Source: Adineta ricciae (Eukaryota; Rotifera; Eurotatoria; Adinetida; Adinetidae). From it: 64,000 nt of DNA. Numbering within the stretch: the first letter of the stretch is position 1; each line of letters begins with the position of its first letter. The stretch is taken from contig CAJNOJ010000076.1 of the NCBI GenBank assembly GCA_905250025.1, positions 62,001-126,000 of the forward strand, in the 5' to 3' direction. The translations under genes were made by a program, and so were the position numbers. The notes beneath the pieces were generated by a model. That model made no database searches and was not told the origin of the DNA. It saw nothing but the letters and a program-made list of their open reading frames with translations. Positions 1 through 11,499 of this stretch are shown one piece after another.

Positions 1-446
1 ACACAAAGTTCTGGAAGTAATAATAGCACTCGATAGAGGAAAAAGAAAAAGAGTACGTAAGAACGAGAAAGAAGAAAAGGAACAATTCCGAAATAGATAA
101 TACTAGCTGTAGATCTAATTTCCGTCCATGTACAGATGTCACTAGTGTCTGACCTATCTCATTCAATTTTTATGAATTTTCTAAACAAAACAAAACAAAA
201 TTCCTTTTCAATCAATTCCTTCGATTCATTCGTTCAAATTTTGCGAATTGTTTTTGTCAACTTTCTTATCTGATAGGCCACTGATCCACACCTGTATCGA
301 ATCATTCCATCAATTGTGACGTGATGATGTTTCCCTTGAGTATACGTAGCATATTTCGTTAAATGTTAAACTTTTTTCTGACAAATTCAACCTACACATC
401 CATTCAAAGATCCAATGTTTTTGTTTGATCAATTTTTCGTTCTATC
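1..446. other. Upstream region of GOSR1, no gene seen
   Basis: AT-rich sequence with short A/C-rich runs (for example around 184-200) and no supported open frame. It presumably holds the promoter and 5' UTR of the GOSR1 gene that starts at 447. No clear TATA box or other named site could be recognised. Confidence 0.4.
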
Positions 447-1208
447 ATGAGCCGTTCATTCGGTAACCCGACCCTATTACAAACGCCCGCAACTTCTCGA
501 ATGCCAACAAATCCTGGAGCCGATTGGGAAGATTTGCGTAAACAAGCTCGTCAACATGAAAATGAAATCGATACAAAATTAGTTTCTTTCTCGAAATTAT
601 GTTCAAATTATGCTTCGCATGATCTGAATGATTCATCCTTATCAGCAACAACTTCCCCATCATCATTCGAAGGCATGTCTATAGAAATCGAGAAACTTCT
701 TGAACGTTTATCTGATATAAACAAACGCATGTCAGATGTTGTGCCATCCTTACTTGGACCAAACTCAGCTGCAACACATACCTTACAACGTCATAATGAA
801 ATTTTACAAGATTATCGTCGTGAATTCGAACGTACCAAAACCAATATACGAAATATGAAAAATCGTGAAGATCGTCTACTGAACATGAATGCAAATAATT
901 CTGATATGACAACAGGCTTAAGCAGTCGCCGTCAAGATCTCTACCTGCGTGAAATGAGCCATTTGAATAGTTCCCATAAACTAATTGATACTAATTTAGA
1001 AATGGCGTCGGCATTAAGAAAAGATTTATTTGATCAAAAAAAATATTTATTGAATATAACAACTAAAGTTAATGCAATAGCAAATCGTTTTCCATTGGTA
1101 AATAATGTTTTACAAAAAATAAAGATGAAAAAACGCAAAGATTCATTGGTACTGGGTACTGTTATTGCAGTTTGTGTTATTCTTCTCCTTCTCTACAGTC
1201 TTCGATAG
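447..1208 (+). CDS. GOSR1: Golgi SNARE GS28 (GOSR1), single exon
   Basis: An uninterrupted 253-residue protein matching Golgi SNAP receptor complex member 1. GS28 is a Qb-SNARE that drives ER-to-Golgi and intra-Golgi vesicle fusion. The N-terminus has the family's 'WEDLRKQARQHENEID' helix (about residues 27-42). A long central coiled-coil region follows, with the SNARE helix at about 165-225 and a single C-terminal membrane anchor (about 232-250, LGTVIAVCVILLLLYSL) ending almost at the stop, as expected for a tail-anchored SNARE. Length is normal for the family (about 250). The gene has no intron, unlike nearly all its neighbours. A possible AATAAA poly(A) signal lies at about 1341, 130 nt after the stop. 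Confidence 0.95.
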   Translation: MSRSFGNPTLLQTPATSRMPTNPGADWEDLRKQARQHENEIDTKLVSFSKLCSNYASHDLNDSSLSATTSPSSFEGMSIEIEKLLERLSDINKRMSDVVPSLLGPNSAATHTLQRHNEILQDYRREFERTKTNIRNMKNREDRLLNMNANNSDMTTGLSSRRQDLYLREMSHLNSSHKLIDTNLEMASALRKDLFDQKKYLLNITTKVNAIANRFPLVNNVLQKIKMKKRKDSLVLGTVIAVCVILLLLYSLR

Positions 1209-1407
1209 AAGAAAACAAACGTTTATATAACATTTTTCTCTTTCTCGCACTTTTTGTCATTTATTTTCACACCCTATATCTGTATACTTGGTTTTAACTT
1301 CATCGACGATCATTTCGTTTCGTTTTTTTGTTGTTCCTATAATAAAATAGAGAAGAAATCGAAAAACACGACAACTACAAGTTTTCTTTTTAGATACGGC
1401 TCCTTTC
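1209..1407. other. GOSR1 3' UTR and spacer
   Basis: T-rich 3' flanking sequence of GOSR1, with an AATAAA hexamer near 1341. No further coding signal is seen before the retrotransposon relic. Confidence 0.4.
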
Positions 1408-3330
1408 TGTTATGGTTCATTTGAACATGGCATCTTTATTTCGAAATTGCTTTCGCTTCTAAAACGGAGCCGTCTACTCTAGTAGAGACGAACGAGTTTC
1501 TGGGAGATTTATCATTATGCAGGATATTCATTGCTGGATCTGCATCGTTAGCCGTGCCGATACACAAAGTAACAAATTTGACCAAGAAAATAAGAAGAAT
1601 TCCAAACGGAACGAACCACTATATGAATCATTCTTAAAATTAAAACAACACAATGTTAGTCGTTCAAAAAAAACTGGTTATTTACAACCGATCTCTTCTG
1701 TTGGAGAAACATGTCAATTAGTCAGTATGGATTATTGTAGTCCACTTAAATCGACTACTCGTGGAAATGATTATGTACTTTGCATCGCAGAATACTTCAT
1801 AGGATGAATGGTTGCTGTTGTCGTACCTGATTACTCGGCACAGACAACCGCTGAAGCATTGTTCAACGAATGCATTCGTAGATTTAAGGTGTCGGCAGTG
1901 ATGTTGTCCGATCACGGAACACATTTTTGCAATCAAATGATAGAAGCAATGTCGAAATTGGTAGGATATGACCACATCTATTCAACCACATATCATCCTC
2001 AATCGAATGGCATGAGTGAGGGGTTTAACGCGGCATTCATTTCACAAATTGTCAAACTTCAAGATAGAGAAAACTAGTTGGGATGAATTCTTGACACTGG
2101 TGGTATTTGGTTACAACACTGGAACTGATTCCACAACCTAATATTCATCATATGCGTTGTTATTCGGTAGATCATACATCGAAATGCCCGCGACAGGATG
2201 ACGGATAAAGAAAAACCATACAAAACACGTCATGATACACAATGAGATGAGCCACATTGTTTAATGAATGATCGTGTTTTGATTAGGAAGCACGGTTTGA
2301 AGAGCAAATCGGATCCCACATATCCAGTTGCTCTACAAGTTATCTTTCAAGATGAATTAACACAAGTGAAAACTCGAGTACATGTTAACAACGTTCGACC
2401 CATTTATGTTTCAAGATCAAATTAAAGAATAAGAGAACCGAATGAAAAGTAGAGACATAAAGATTTACCAATATTTTTATCGATGAATTTATCAATATCT
2501 CCGTTATTCTTCGTGTGTATTGATTGATATTATCTTCTATTGGTTTTGGAAATTACTTATGTTGATGATCGTACTTCTATGTGCGTAAACTGAATGATCA
2601 ATTTTATCATTGGAAACTATACCAGAACATTAATAATGCTAATATGAATCATTATCATACATGAAAACAGAAATTATTTCTGTATTGACGAAAACTTTCT
2701 CGAATGAAAACGCTTTCAAAGAAGCAAGACAAGACAACGAATAGGAAAATTTATCGCTGGACATCTTTTATTGATCAAGAATGACATCTGTGCAGTAAAA
2801 TGATCAAGAAACGGATGTAATAGTGACCAATGATAATTGGTGACAAAAATTCTCCAATTGGAAAAGTATTGGACGACTCGTTCAGTTTACAATTCTAATC
2901 TATGATTTAGGTAACTTATGAAATATCCTCTTTTTCATGAATCATTCACGCGAACTTGCTAATTGTCGACATTGATCCACAACAAACTATTATCATGCAT
3001 CAATCAAAAGTATCATCAAATCGTTTATATTATCCATCATCATCACTTCATCACTCATCACAACAAGATTCAACATCATTTCATCGACAATTTTCACTTC
3101 GACAACAATTTCGTCGATGAACAGCAAAAATAGTAAAACTTCTTCTTGCTGTCAGATTTTACTTTTTTTGAAAAACAGCTATTGTGTTTGCTTTCTCTTC
3201 TCTTCGTTTTTCTATTATTAAAACTACTTGTTCTTTAAAAAAAAGATTTCCGTTAGAAAATCTTTTTTCTCAGGAAGGGAAAGGGTGTTATGGTTCATCT
3301 GGACGTGACATCTTCCTTCATTCCGATATA
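1408..3330 (+). mobile_element. Decayed Ty3/gypsy-type LTR retrotransposon relic
   Basis: The element is recognised by the integrase remains at 1517-2425. A diverged direct repeat beginning TGTTATGGTTCA occurs at 1408-1419 and at 3286-3297. About 30-40 nt of weaker similarity follows in each copy, which could be remnants of the two LTRs; LTRs commonly start with TG. Nothing recognisable as gag, protease, reverse transcriptase or RNase H lies between the left repeat and the integrase, so most of the internal region is gone. The outer limits are approximate. A 42-codon frame at 2995-3123 (His/Ser/Gln-rich) has no recognisable match. Confidence 0.5.
1517..2425 (+). pseudogene. Ty3/gypsy integrase fragment, broken
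   Basis: The translation keeps the integrase catalytic-core pattern. The first Asp is in 'VSMDYCSP', the second in 'VMLSDHGTHF', and the Glu is in 'HPQSNGMSEGF', giving the D,D-35-E arrangement of rve-family integrases. Downstream come 'SWDEFLTLVVFGYNT' and a basic C-terminal module ending near 2425 ('HVNNVRPIYVSRS'), typical of the C-terminus of gypsy-type polyproteins. The frame is broken by an in-frame TGA at 1805-1807, a frameshift near 2062-2075, a TAA near 2140 and more damage around 2200-2260. It is therefore non-functional. The stretch before residue 'QPISSV' should carry the zinc-binding domain but is poorly preserved. Confidence 0.85.
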
Positions 3331-3702
3331 TCTTTCATTTCTTCTCCTGTGTTGTCACACATGCACATAGTTTGGCTAAATAAAATTCTAGTCAGTCGAT
3401 CGTATGGTCATGTTTTCATCGTAACACAGAACGCACGCCTATCTTTTCTCTCTCGAACATCGGACATAAAAAAAACCGGTCAACGTGAGAGAGAAGAGCA
3501 AGATAATAAATAAGGTTATATGAAAAGTTCTTGGAACAGTTGTGTAATCAGTTTCTGCGTGGTACTGTTGATCCTTGATTCTAAGAGAATGGTAATGGAG
3601 TACACATATATCGAACATTTCTTTTTCGATTCGATATGAATCTGTGAGCACAACTCTTGTTTATTTTCAGATCATATCAATATTGTGTTTGTGAACTTCC
3701 GG
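3331..3702. other. Spacer upstream of LYRM4
   Basis: No coding signal supported. A pyrimidine-rich 3' splice acceptor (TTTATTTTCAG) ends at 3670 with no matching upstream exon that I can see. It lies 32 nt before the LYRM4 start and may be a trans-splice acceptor or the end of a 5' UTR intron. Confidence 0.4.
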
Positions 3703-4089
3703 ATGAATTCTACAAGACAGCCCGTGCTTAATTTATATAGAGAATTACTCCGTGAATGTCATAAATTTTCACTTTACAATTATCGGTAGACTTGGTTTCG
3801 TACATATTCATGAAATATCTCATTGTTTTAGTGAGTATTTCCTTCGACGTGTGCGCGAGGAGTTTCGACAGAATCGACAAATGCAAGATTCAGCAAAGAT
3901 ATCAGAGTTAGTCCAACGTGGACAAGCGAACCTTGCTATCATACGGAGACAGGTATATTTGGGAAAGCAATCATCGAAATTTTGATAAGGATCTGTCTGG
4001 ACATATTCTAGGTACTCATTGGAAATCTCTACACACCAGAACAACGTTCGATTATTGAAAATCAACAACGTTCGTCCACTTCTAGTTAA
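3703..4089 (+). CDS. LYRM4: LYR-motif protein 4 (ISD11), three exons
   Basis: CDS join(3703..3785, 3832..3952, 4012..4089) encodes 93 residues, the usual ISD11 length. ISD11 stabilises the cysteine desulfurase NFS1 with acyl carrier protein in mitochondrial iron-sulfur cluster assembly. The Complex1_LYR motif is at about residues 10-13 ('LNLYRELLRE'). It is followed by 'FSLYNYREYFLRRVREEF', 'LAIIRRQVLIGNLY' and 'RSIIENQ', all in family order. Both introns (46 and 59 nt) have GT...AG ends and keep frame. No exon is long enough to stand out as an open frame, so this gene is easily missed. A 3' splice acceptor at 3669-3670 precedes the start. Confidence 0.93.
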
Positions 4090-4559
4090 AAATCAAAGAA
4101 AACGATTGATAAACAAAATTGATTCTTGTTATAGTAGTTTTTCCTATTGTTTTCTAATACAAATTACTTCAGCAAAGGAAATTTTCGATTTTGTTTTGAA
4201 ATCATTCATCTACATTCCAACAAATCAATGCATAGGCTCGGTATACACTTCGTTGTCACTCATCAAAAGATCATCTAATCGAATATTAGCCAGATGGACG
4301 ACTCGATACAATAGAAAACATAGCGGTTGACATAAAATCATACTATCTTTCGAATAGATGACAAAAAAAGAAATAAAATGCATGTTAACATGATTATTTG
4401 TTCTCTCTATTCTATACTGTCATTCATTATTATCAATAAAAGAGCAAAGATTGTCGCATCATGATGACTGTAGTCTTTATCTTTTTTGTGTATTAACTCG
4501 AAGTTAACCAGCGTCTACTTTGCATTCATTCGTTTTATCTTTTTCTTCTCAAGATAACG
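4090..4559. other. Intergenic LYRM4 to S28 peptidase
   Basis: AT-rich spacer with no supported gene. Contains AATAAA-like hexamers near 4370 and 4436 that could serve as LYRM4 poly(A) signals. Confidence 0.35.
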
Positions 4560-6289
4560 ATGAAATTCTACTTGATTGCATGTTGCCTTCTGGCTTTCTT
4601 GCATCTATCGGCAGCGAAATGGAGCAAGCCTCGTCGTTTGAATATGATGCTCAATTCGCGACGCGAAATTCGTGATGAACGATGTCGACAATTTCGAACC
4701 ATAACTCAAAAAGTCGATCATTTTGGTTTTGTTAACACGGATACATATGATCAAAGATATACATTGAACACAGATTATTGGGAGAGCGGAAGACCAATCT
4801 TTTTCTATGCTGGAAATGAAGGTTAGATTGCAAATGTTTCTTTTTTCACAAATCGTTGCTGTTTTATCTAGGTGATATTGATCTTTTCTGCGACAATACT
4901 GGTTTCAGTAAGTACAACAACTCGAGTACAGTTTTGATAGGCATCAATGATTTTTTTCAGTGTGGGATATTGCACCTTTGTTCAATGCTATGGTAGTCTT
5001 TGGTGAACATCGCTACTATGGAAAGTCTTTACCCTACGGCAATGCATCTTATTTGAAACCGGAAAATGGTAATTAACATTTGAATTCAAACCAGAGATTA
5101 ATCTGAATACTTCTGATCTTTTTAGCAAGATATTTAACAAGTGGACAAGCTCTTGCTGATTATGCTTATTTACTTGATTACATCCGTAGCTCTATCAAAG
5201 GTGCCGAAAATAGTCCAGCTATTGTTTTCGGTGGGTCGTATGGGGGCATGTTAGCAGCCTATTTTCGAATGAAATATCCACATGTTGTTGCCGGTGCACA
5301 TGCAGCATCTGCACCTATTCTTCAAATGACTACACCGTGCGAAGCATTCTCTCGAGTAAGAACTTCCTTATACCAAATGTCTACATACTCTTCTCGTTTG
5401 TTTTCTAATCAAGGTCGTTACTCAAGATTTTCTTCGAGAGAGTTCACAATGTGTGGATATTATCCGATCATCATGGGGTGCAATCAATCGTATTGCAGCA
5501 GCAGCTGGTGGGTTACAACGTTTGACAAATCTCTTTAAGCTTTGTCGACCATTACAAACTGCCGATGAATTAAAGAATTGGTTACTCGATATGTATGGAA
5601 ACATCGCCATGGTTGACTATCCGTATCCAACATCGTTTCTCGCAGATCTACCTGCTTTTCCAGCCCGAGCATACTGCGCCAATGTTACTGCATCGTCATT
5701 AGACAGAGTGAATGATGATATCGACATTGTCCAAAGAATCGTTAGAGGGACAAATGTGTTTTTCAACTACACTGGTCACACCGAATGTTTCGATACTGGT
5801 TCACAAGGTAAATAGCAGGAGAGAGAGAGAGCGCTATATATTCTATAGTATAAACAAATATGTTTAGGTACGCCAAGTCTTGGCGATTTAGGATGGTCGT
5901 ATCAATCGTGTACAGAATTCGTTATGCCAATGTGTTCGGATGGTGTTAATGATATGTTTGAAAAACAAGATTGGGATTTTCAGGCATTTTCAGACTCTTG
6001 TTATCTTCAATGGCAAGTTCGACCACGTTTCGAGTGGCCATACATTGAATATGGTGGTAAAAATATCAGTGACCTCCGTTTTTATTCAAATATCGCTTTT
6101 ACGAATGGAAATCTTGATCCTTGGTCATCGGGTGGTGTTAATGTACAAGTTGCTCCAACTCTACCAGCTATATTAGTAACCGGTGGTGCTCATCATCTTG
6201 ATTTACGTGGAGCGAACAAAGCTGACCCACCTAGTGTATTACAAGCTCGTCAAGAAATAGTGGCATTGATTGAAACATGGATTTCTTAA
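4560..6289 (+). CDS. S28 serine carboxypeptidase, DPP7/PRCP-like
   Basis: CDS join(4560..4821, 4872..4907, 4961..5068, 5126..5355, 5414..5807, 5868..6289) encodes 483 residues, typical of lysosomal Pro-X carboxypeptidase (PRCP) and dipeptidyl peptidase 2 (DPP7). These enzymes cleave next to proline in lysosomes or the secretory pathway. Residues 1-19 form a signal peptide. 'QKVDHFGF', 'FYAGNEGDI' and '[10 protein letters not shown]' are family signatures. The nucleophile Ser173 sits in GGSYGGM, Asp427 in [11 protein letters not shown] and the catalytic His in GGAHHLDL (452 or 453). All catalytic residues are intact. Several N-glycosylation sequons (NASY, NVTA, NYTG) fit a secretory protein. 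The sequence alone does not decide between the PRCP and DPP7 subtypes. Its 3' end faces PDPR, 200 nt away. Confidence 0.93.
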
Positions 6290-6488
6290 GCTTCAAAATC
6301 TTGGTTTTCTCTTAAGGACAGACATTTATCAAAAAGAAAAGAAATATAAAAAAAAGATTTTTTTGTCTTTCTGTGAAAATTTTAACAAAAAAATATTTAG
6401 TCTAAGGTGTGTCTCTTTTTACATACAATTTGCGCATTTATTTATAGAAGAAAGAGGAGTGAGGTTTAACGTACGGTACTATTTATGC

Positions 6489-9400
6489 CTAAGGTGTACT
6501 AAGTTGAACGGTAGGACCCATTTCAGATGGCTGATACAGATTAGGACGCGCTCTGAAACGTTTTGTTGCAATGTCAATCTCATACGTGGCTCCGCGAATA
6601 TAATCCGTCGTTATTTTTTCTCCTTTTGGTGCATGAACGTAACCCAAGCACACCTAGGAAGAAAATGAGGACTAATACTCAAATTCGATCGAGTTATGTC
6701 TTTCTTACTTGTTTTCCAAGTGTAAAACCATAAGCTGTCGAAGTAACAAAGCCACAGAATTCTCCATTTCGATAAATCGGTTCACCACTCCATGGCCTGA
6801 AGAGAAGAGAGAACCAATGGCGGCTCTATGTAGGATGGGATGAAAAATTGTTTACCATGGATCAAGATCCATATCGTGATCTTCAAGAAGAAATTGGATA
6901 AACCGTTTTTGTATACCTTCGCTTTTTTGTTTCAGTAAAGCTGCTTTGCCGATAAATTCTTTCTATACAAAGATATTCCGATTATAGTAAAGCACTGAGT
7001 AAGTTTCCCTACATCAAATGAAACACGAAATTCGCGATTTAAGTCAAATGGTGTTGTCTTTTTATCAATATCTTGACCCCAAAATGCATACATTCTTTCG
7101 ATACGAAGTGTTCGCTGAGCAAAATAACTAAAAAAACATCAATCTGATTTGCATAGCCTTGCTTCTATCTCCTCATACCCTGCATTAATAATTCCATAAT
7201 CCTTCCCCTGTTCCATCAATTGTTCATATACACATAATGCATACTGAAGAAAAAAGTATAAATCTTTCTTTTGAGAAACGTCTCGGAGATTCGACTTACC
7301 TCAGATGGGATATAAAGCATGAAGCCGTCTTCACCTGTATGCGTTAATCTCATTGCATAAATATGACTGACAAAGCCGACATCGATTTCCTGAAAAGAAA
7401 GTACCAATAGAACGATTCGTTTGAATAGATTTCACATACCCGACAAGTCATTCTTGAGAAGTCGTTAAAGTTTTCATCACTTAGTTCCGCTAATAAATAT
7501 TTCGCTTTGGGTCCAATCACATTCAATGCAGTATAAAGTGATGTCACGTCCGAAAGAAATACAGATCCATCTTCCGGAACATGAGATTTCAACCATTTCA
7601 TACTTCGAGTCGATTGAGACGTTGGACTTATGAGAAGAAAACTAAACAACAAACTCATCATTCAAAATATGTATTTGAATTTCATCATCGTACTGATAAT
7701 CGTCTAGTCGTATAACAGAACAATCGTTTTCGTATCCACCTTGTTCGTTTAACATTCCAGTGTGAACCACTGTGCCAATAGGTTTATCGATATTATTTGC
7801 GCAAAGCATTTGTAAAAAGTCGATTACACTTCGGTTGGCTGATTTTAATTCGTACTTTGTAAAGGATGTCATATCGATGACAGCTACACCTTTTCGACAC
7901 GCATTATATTCTCTTTTGACGATATTGAACCAGCGTGCTTTACCAAATGTGCCCTGTTTACTAAGATCATCGAGATTTTCTCCTATGGAAAGAGGATCTA
8001 ATAGAAGCAAAATCATATCGACATGTTTTTCTCATACGTTTTTCAAATTCGTCCAAGTTGAAGAATAAAGGCCGTTCATATCCAAGAACCTCGCCAAAAA
8101 CAGCGCCAGCTGCCTGTAATTTTGGATGTAATGCTGAAACACGCAGCTTTCTCCCTGTTCGATACAATGACATTCCATACGTTGGATATTTTAACGAATA
8201 TTGCTTGCCTAAAACAAACTCTTCCAATTCATTTCCATAGACAATGTTAATCATACCAGGAATTTCGCGAAGACGGTCTTTTAAAAATCGTTTGTTGGTG
8301 TGTAAACGCATAAAACGACGAATATCGATTGGCCATGTGCTCTGCTCGGTATTTCCTGTGTGTATTAATTCGGCAATATATTTGCCAACACCACCAGCAA
8401 CAGCTATTCCATTACCATTTGTACCCGATGCAACAAAATAATTATCGATCTAGATTATTACAATGGCACCACATGAAAAATCAACGTCCAAGGTACAAAC
8501 TTCAGCAGATTCATTCATAATCAGCCGACCATCAGGTGTATAGCTATCAGCACCAGTTATTAAATTTTCGTATTCACTATCTCCCAGTATTGGCAATCGT
8601 TTGAGAGCATTATTTAATATCCAATCTATATAAGACAAAGAAATGCTTAATGTAATAGAACAATCGAAGAAATCATTTACGAAAATCATCCCAGTTTTCG
8701 GGTAAAAGTGAATAATTAAATGTTTCTGGAACACCGTTTGAAAAGATAGGTTTAGATTCTCGTAGGAAACCACCAATCAATACACTTTGATCCGCCAATG
8801 GTTGAATGTAAAAACGTTCGTCTGGATCGTGAACAATCGGAGTGTCTTTCGGAAAGTTCGCTATTGGTTTTGTTTTTAAACACATATATTCTAGAAAGTG
8901 ACAAAATTGAACTTTTCCCATTTCAAGATTTGCTTGTCACACTTACCACAAGCTTGTGTAGGAATACGCACACCAGGTGAAGATTGGTATCCGAGTTCTC
9001 GGGCCCACTAAGAACACCGATTATTGACAATGAGATGAAAAGTATCGTCAAGACAAAGCCTCACCAATCCTGTACAGTTTATAAATACATCACATTTGAT
9101 ATCCCCTTGAGATGTCACAACGCTTGTCACACGATCATATTGGCCACCGCGTTGTTTTTCAGTCAATATCTCTTTAACAGAACAATCTTCTACTATTTTC
9201 ACGCCTAAATAACATTGAAATGTGATGAATTGCTAGCAAAAAATAGAAAGATCTCGCTTGGTTTACCGTTATCGATCGCTAATTTAGCAAATGTTAAAGC
9301 AAGTGATACCGGATCAACCATAAAATCATCCTTTACCCAAAGACCACCCTATAGAGCGAATAGTATTTTTAGTTCAAAGATAATCCTTTATTTCCTTACC

Positions 9401-10081
9401 CAAATTTCATGTGGATCAATAATCGGTAGTTTTTCTTTGATTTTCTCCAAATTTAATATCTCGCAGGCAATTCCTAATGGTTTTATTGTGGCATATTGCC
9501 TTTTTAACGTATGTAAACGATCCGATGTTTGGGCAACCCATACACTACCTTTCTCCGCATAACCTAGGAAACAGCAAACGCTCAATAGAGATTTTATTGT
9601 CATAAACATGTCTATACCGATATCATGTCCATCTCTTTCCAGTTTCTCGTATAATTGTTTTGAATATTTCGTTAAATGCGTTTGAATTAATGTATTCTGC
9701 AGATGAATACCCTGTCCTGAACTTTGCCATGTTGCACCAGATGCTAATCTAATGAATGGCAGAAATTTGATGGCTTGAAGTTGAAGACATTTATTTTTAT
9801 TACTTTGATTTTTCGATTAATAAAATGTCTTCAACACCGATTTGACTTAAATGATAAGCAACGGATTGTCCTACAATTCCACCGCCAGCAATGAGAATAT
9901 GACATGATGAAGGGATCTTTTCTGTTAATGGTAAAACGGGAGTCGGATGGACATGATGTGGGACTGTTGGCGATTCATGTTGTTCGTAGGACACTAAACG
10001 ACGAAGAATGAATAATATTCGATCATAGGATTTGTTCTTTAAAAGACAATGCCCATTTAAGAATACTCTATGCTGTAGCAT
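6489..10081 (-). CDS. PDPR: Pyruvate dehydrogenase phosphatase regulatory subunit, mitochondrial
   Basis: A multi-exon minus-strand gene. The first exon starts at ATG 10081 with a basic, helical leader suited to mitochondrial import. The FAD-binding Rossmann motif follows at about residues 65-71 ('HILIAGGGIVGQSVAYHLS'). Next come the FAD-dependent oxidoreductase (DAO) body and then the folate-binding GCV_T-like half. The latter includes 'VIDMTSFTKYEL', 'HTGMLNEQGGYENDCSV', 'THTGEDGFMLYIPSEYAL', 'MYAFWGQDID' and a C-terminal 'PWSGEPIYRNGEFCGFVT'. The order and these motifs fit PDPR better than its relatives dimethylglycine or sarcosine dehydrogenase. In other animals PDPR tunes the phosphatase that reactivates the pyruvate dehydrogenase complex. 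A GTG codon further upstream is open but ATG 10081 is preferred. An unpaired acceptor (TTTAG) lies about 22 nt before it. Confidence 0.9.
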
Positions 10082-10267
10082 GGAAGCATCCACAGAACAG
10101 ATCTAAATTATCCGATCAAAAAGAAAAAAAACAGTGTAATAACGGAATCAAAGAGAGGAAACGAGGTGTTTTCTTTTATTGCTGATAACAAAGAAAAACA
10201 GTAAATATAGGAAGGAATAATCTATCAGAATCAACAACAGAATGTCTTTTTGAAATTGGAATGATAA

Positions 10268-10591
10268 TTAGTGATCAGCTTTTTTGCCTGATTGCTTCTT
10301 GTCGGAGCGAGCTTTCTTTTTCGACCATGTACGATTTGAGCCATTGTATTTTTGTAAGTTAGACATAATATAAATTGGATAAAGCATGGGAACGCTAAGA
10401 AACAAACCCAAAGCAATCAGTTTTTCCTAAAAGTGATCGAAATAAATGATGAATAATAGCAAGTTCAGATTTCATACTTTATTTGTCACTTTATTAACTG
10501 GTGGACCTGCAAGAAAAAGTGCACTTGCATTTCGGCGGGGCATCATCATTGACGCCTGACGACGAACTAATTGAGTCAAAAGGCCTGACAT
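10268..10591 (-). CDS. Probable cytochrome c oxidase subunit 8-like protein
   Basis: CDS complement(10268..10426, 10478..10591) encodes 90 residues. The N-terminus (MSGLLTQLVRRQASMMMPRR) is basic and Ser/Arg-rich like a mitochondrial presequence. It is followed by 'LAGPPVNKVTNKEKLIALG', one hydrophobic segment (about 42-60) and 'SNLQKYNG'. The GPP-x-NK...EK, membrane helix with P, then N-L-x-x-Y pattern resembles COX8, the small single-pass subunit of complex IV in the inner membrane. The lysine-rich tail (KKKARSDKKQSGKKADH) is longer than in usual COX8. The intron is 51 nt. A more upstream ATG (10660) is open but would put an odd hydrophobic stretch first. A 3' splice acceptor at 10621-10622 supports a start after it. 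The family call rests on a short motif pattern. Confidence 0.55.
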
Positions 10592-11499
10592 ACTTAAAAA
10601 TTTTTTAAATGGAATAAGATCTATAAGGAAAAAATCGAAAATCAATTGAAGATACTTCATCGATGGTGTATTGGCGCAACAAACATTTTTTTTGTACTAA
10701 AAATAATCCATTATTATGTCAAATCATATCTACTGTGAAATCTATCACGCCTATATTTTCTCAACAGCAGTTGATACGACTCGTAAACAAATATCCATAC
10801 GGTATTTCATGGATTTCGACTATTTACATTATGTTTAACAAAAGAAACTTTTTATTAAAAGCACTAGTATAGATTCTGAATATTGTCTTGGTGATAATGT
10901 AAGACTACGACGTTATAGATCTCGCTACGAATCATGTTATCCATTGTCGACACTGTCTTTCTGTGACAAAACAGTTCGAACCGATGGTGTCGACACAAGA
11001 TAACAAAGTACGTAGAGTTGAACCTAATTGAACAAGACAGCACATGAACAAATTGCCGTTATCTAAGAAAGAGATTGAATTAGAGTGATAGAGCGAATAC
11101 TAATTCATATGATTGATATTCCTCTTGATCAATACTCTTTACATCTAGACATCATACTAAATATTTAAAAAAAAAACAAAGATATAACGAATATATACAC
11201 TCTACAACGCCAGTACGCGTACGCGAGACGAAAACTATAGTTCATTAGAACTCAGTCCATTCTTATAAGTAGACTTCGTTCAGTTCGATAAGATACCAAT
11301 AAGATGATGTATAGAGATTAATATTAAAGTTATAAACTACTAGCGCCATGATTTCATTGGATGATAGCAAAGAAGAACTAACAAAAAACACTATTTGCGA
11401 AATATTCACTCATTCTGTATCTTGCTCAGTTACTAGTCCTTTCATTGAAATACTAAAGACTTCACTTCAGATTTCAATCAAAATATTGTCAATAAAATC
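10592..11499. other. Divergent intergenic region COX8-like / PRPF38B
   Basis: About 0.9 kb between two divergently transcribed genes, probably holding both promoters. AT-rich, with no supported coding frame. The open frame beginning at 11348 overlaps the PRPF38B start in another frame and has no recognisable product. Confidence 0.4.

Noticed and set aside
1517-2077. Two consecutive frames as host genes
   Set aside because: They form one integrase interrupted by TGA, then frameshifted, so they are a retrotransposon relic.
10082-10093. GTG start four codons upstream in PDPR
   Set aside because: A nuclear animal gene should start at ATG; ATG 10081 gives a good mitochondrial leader.
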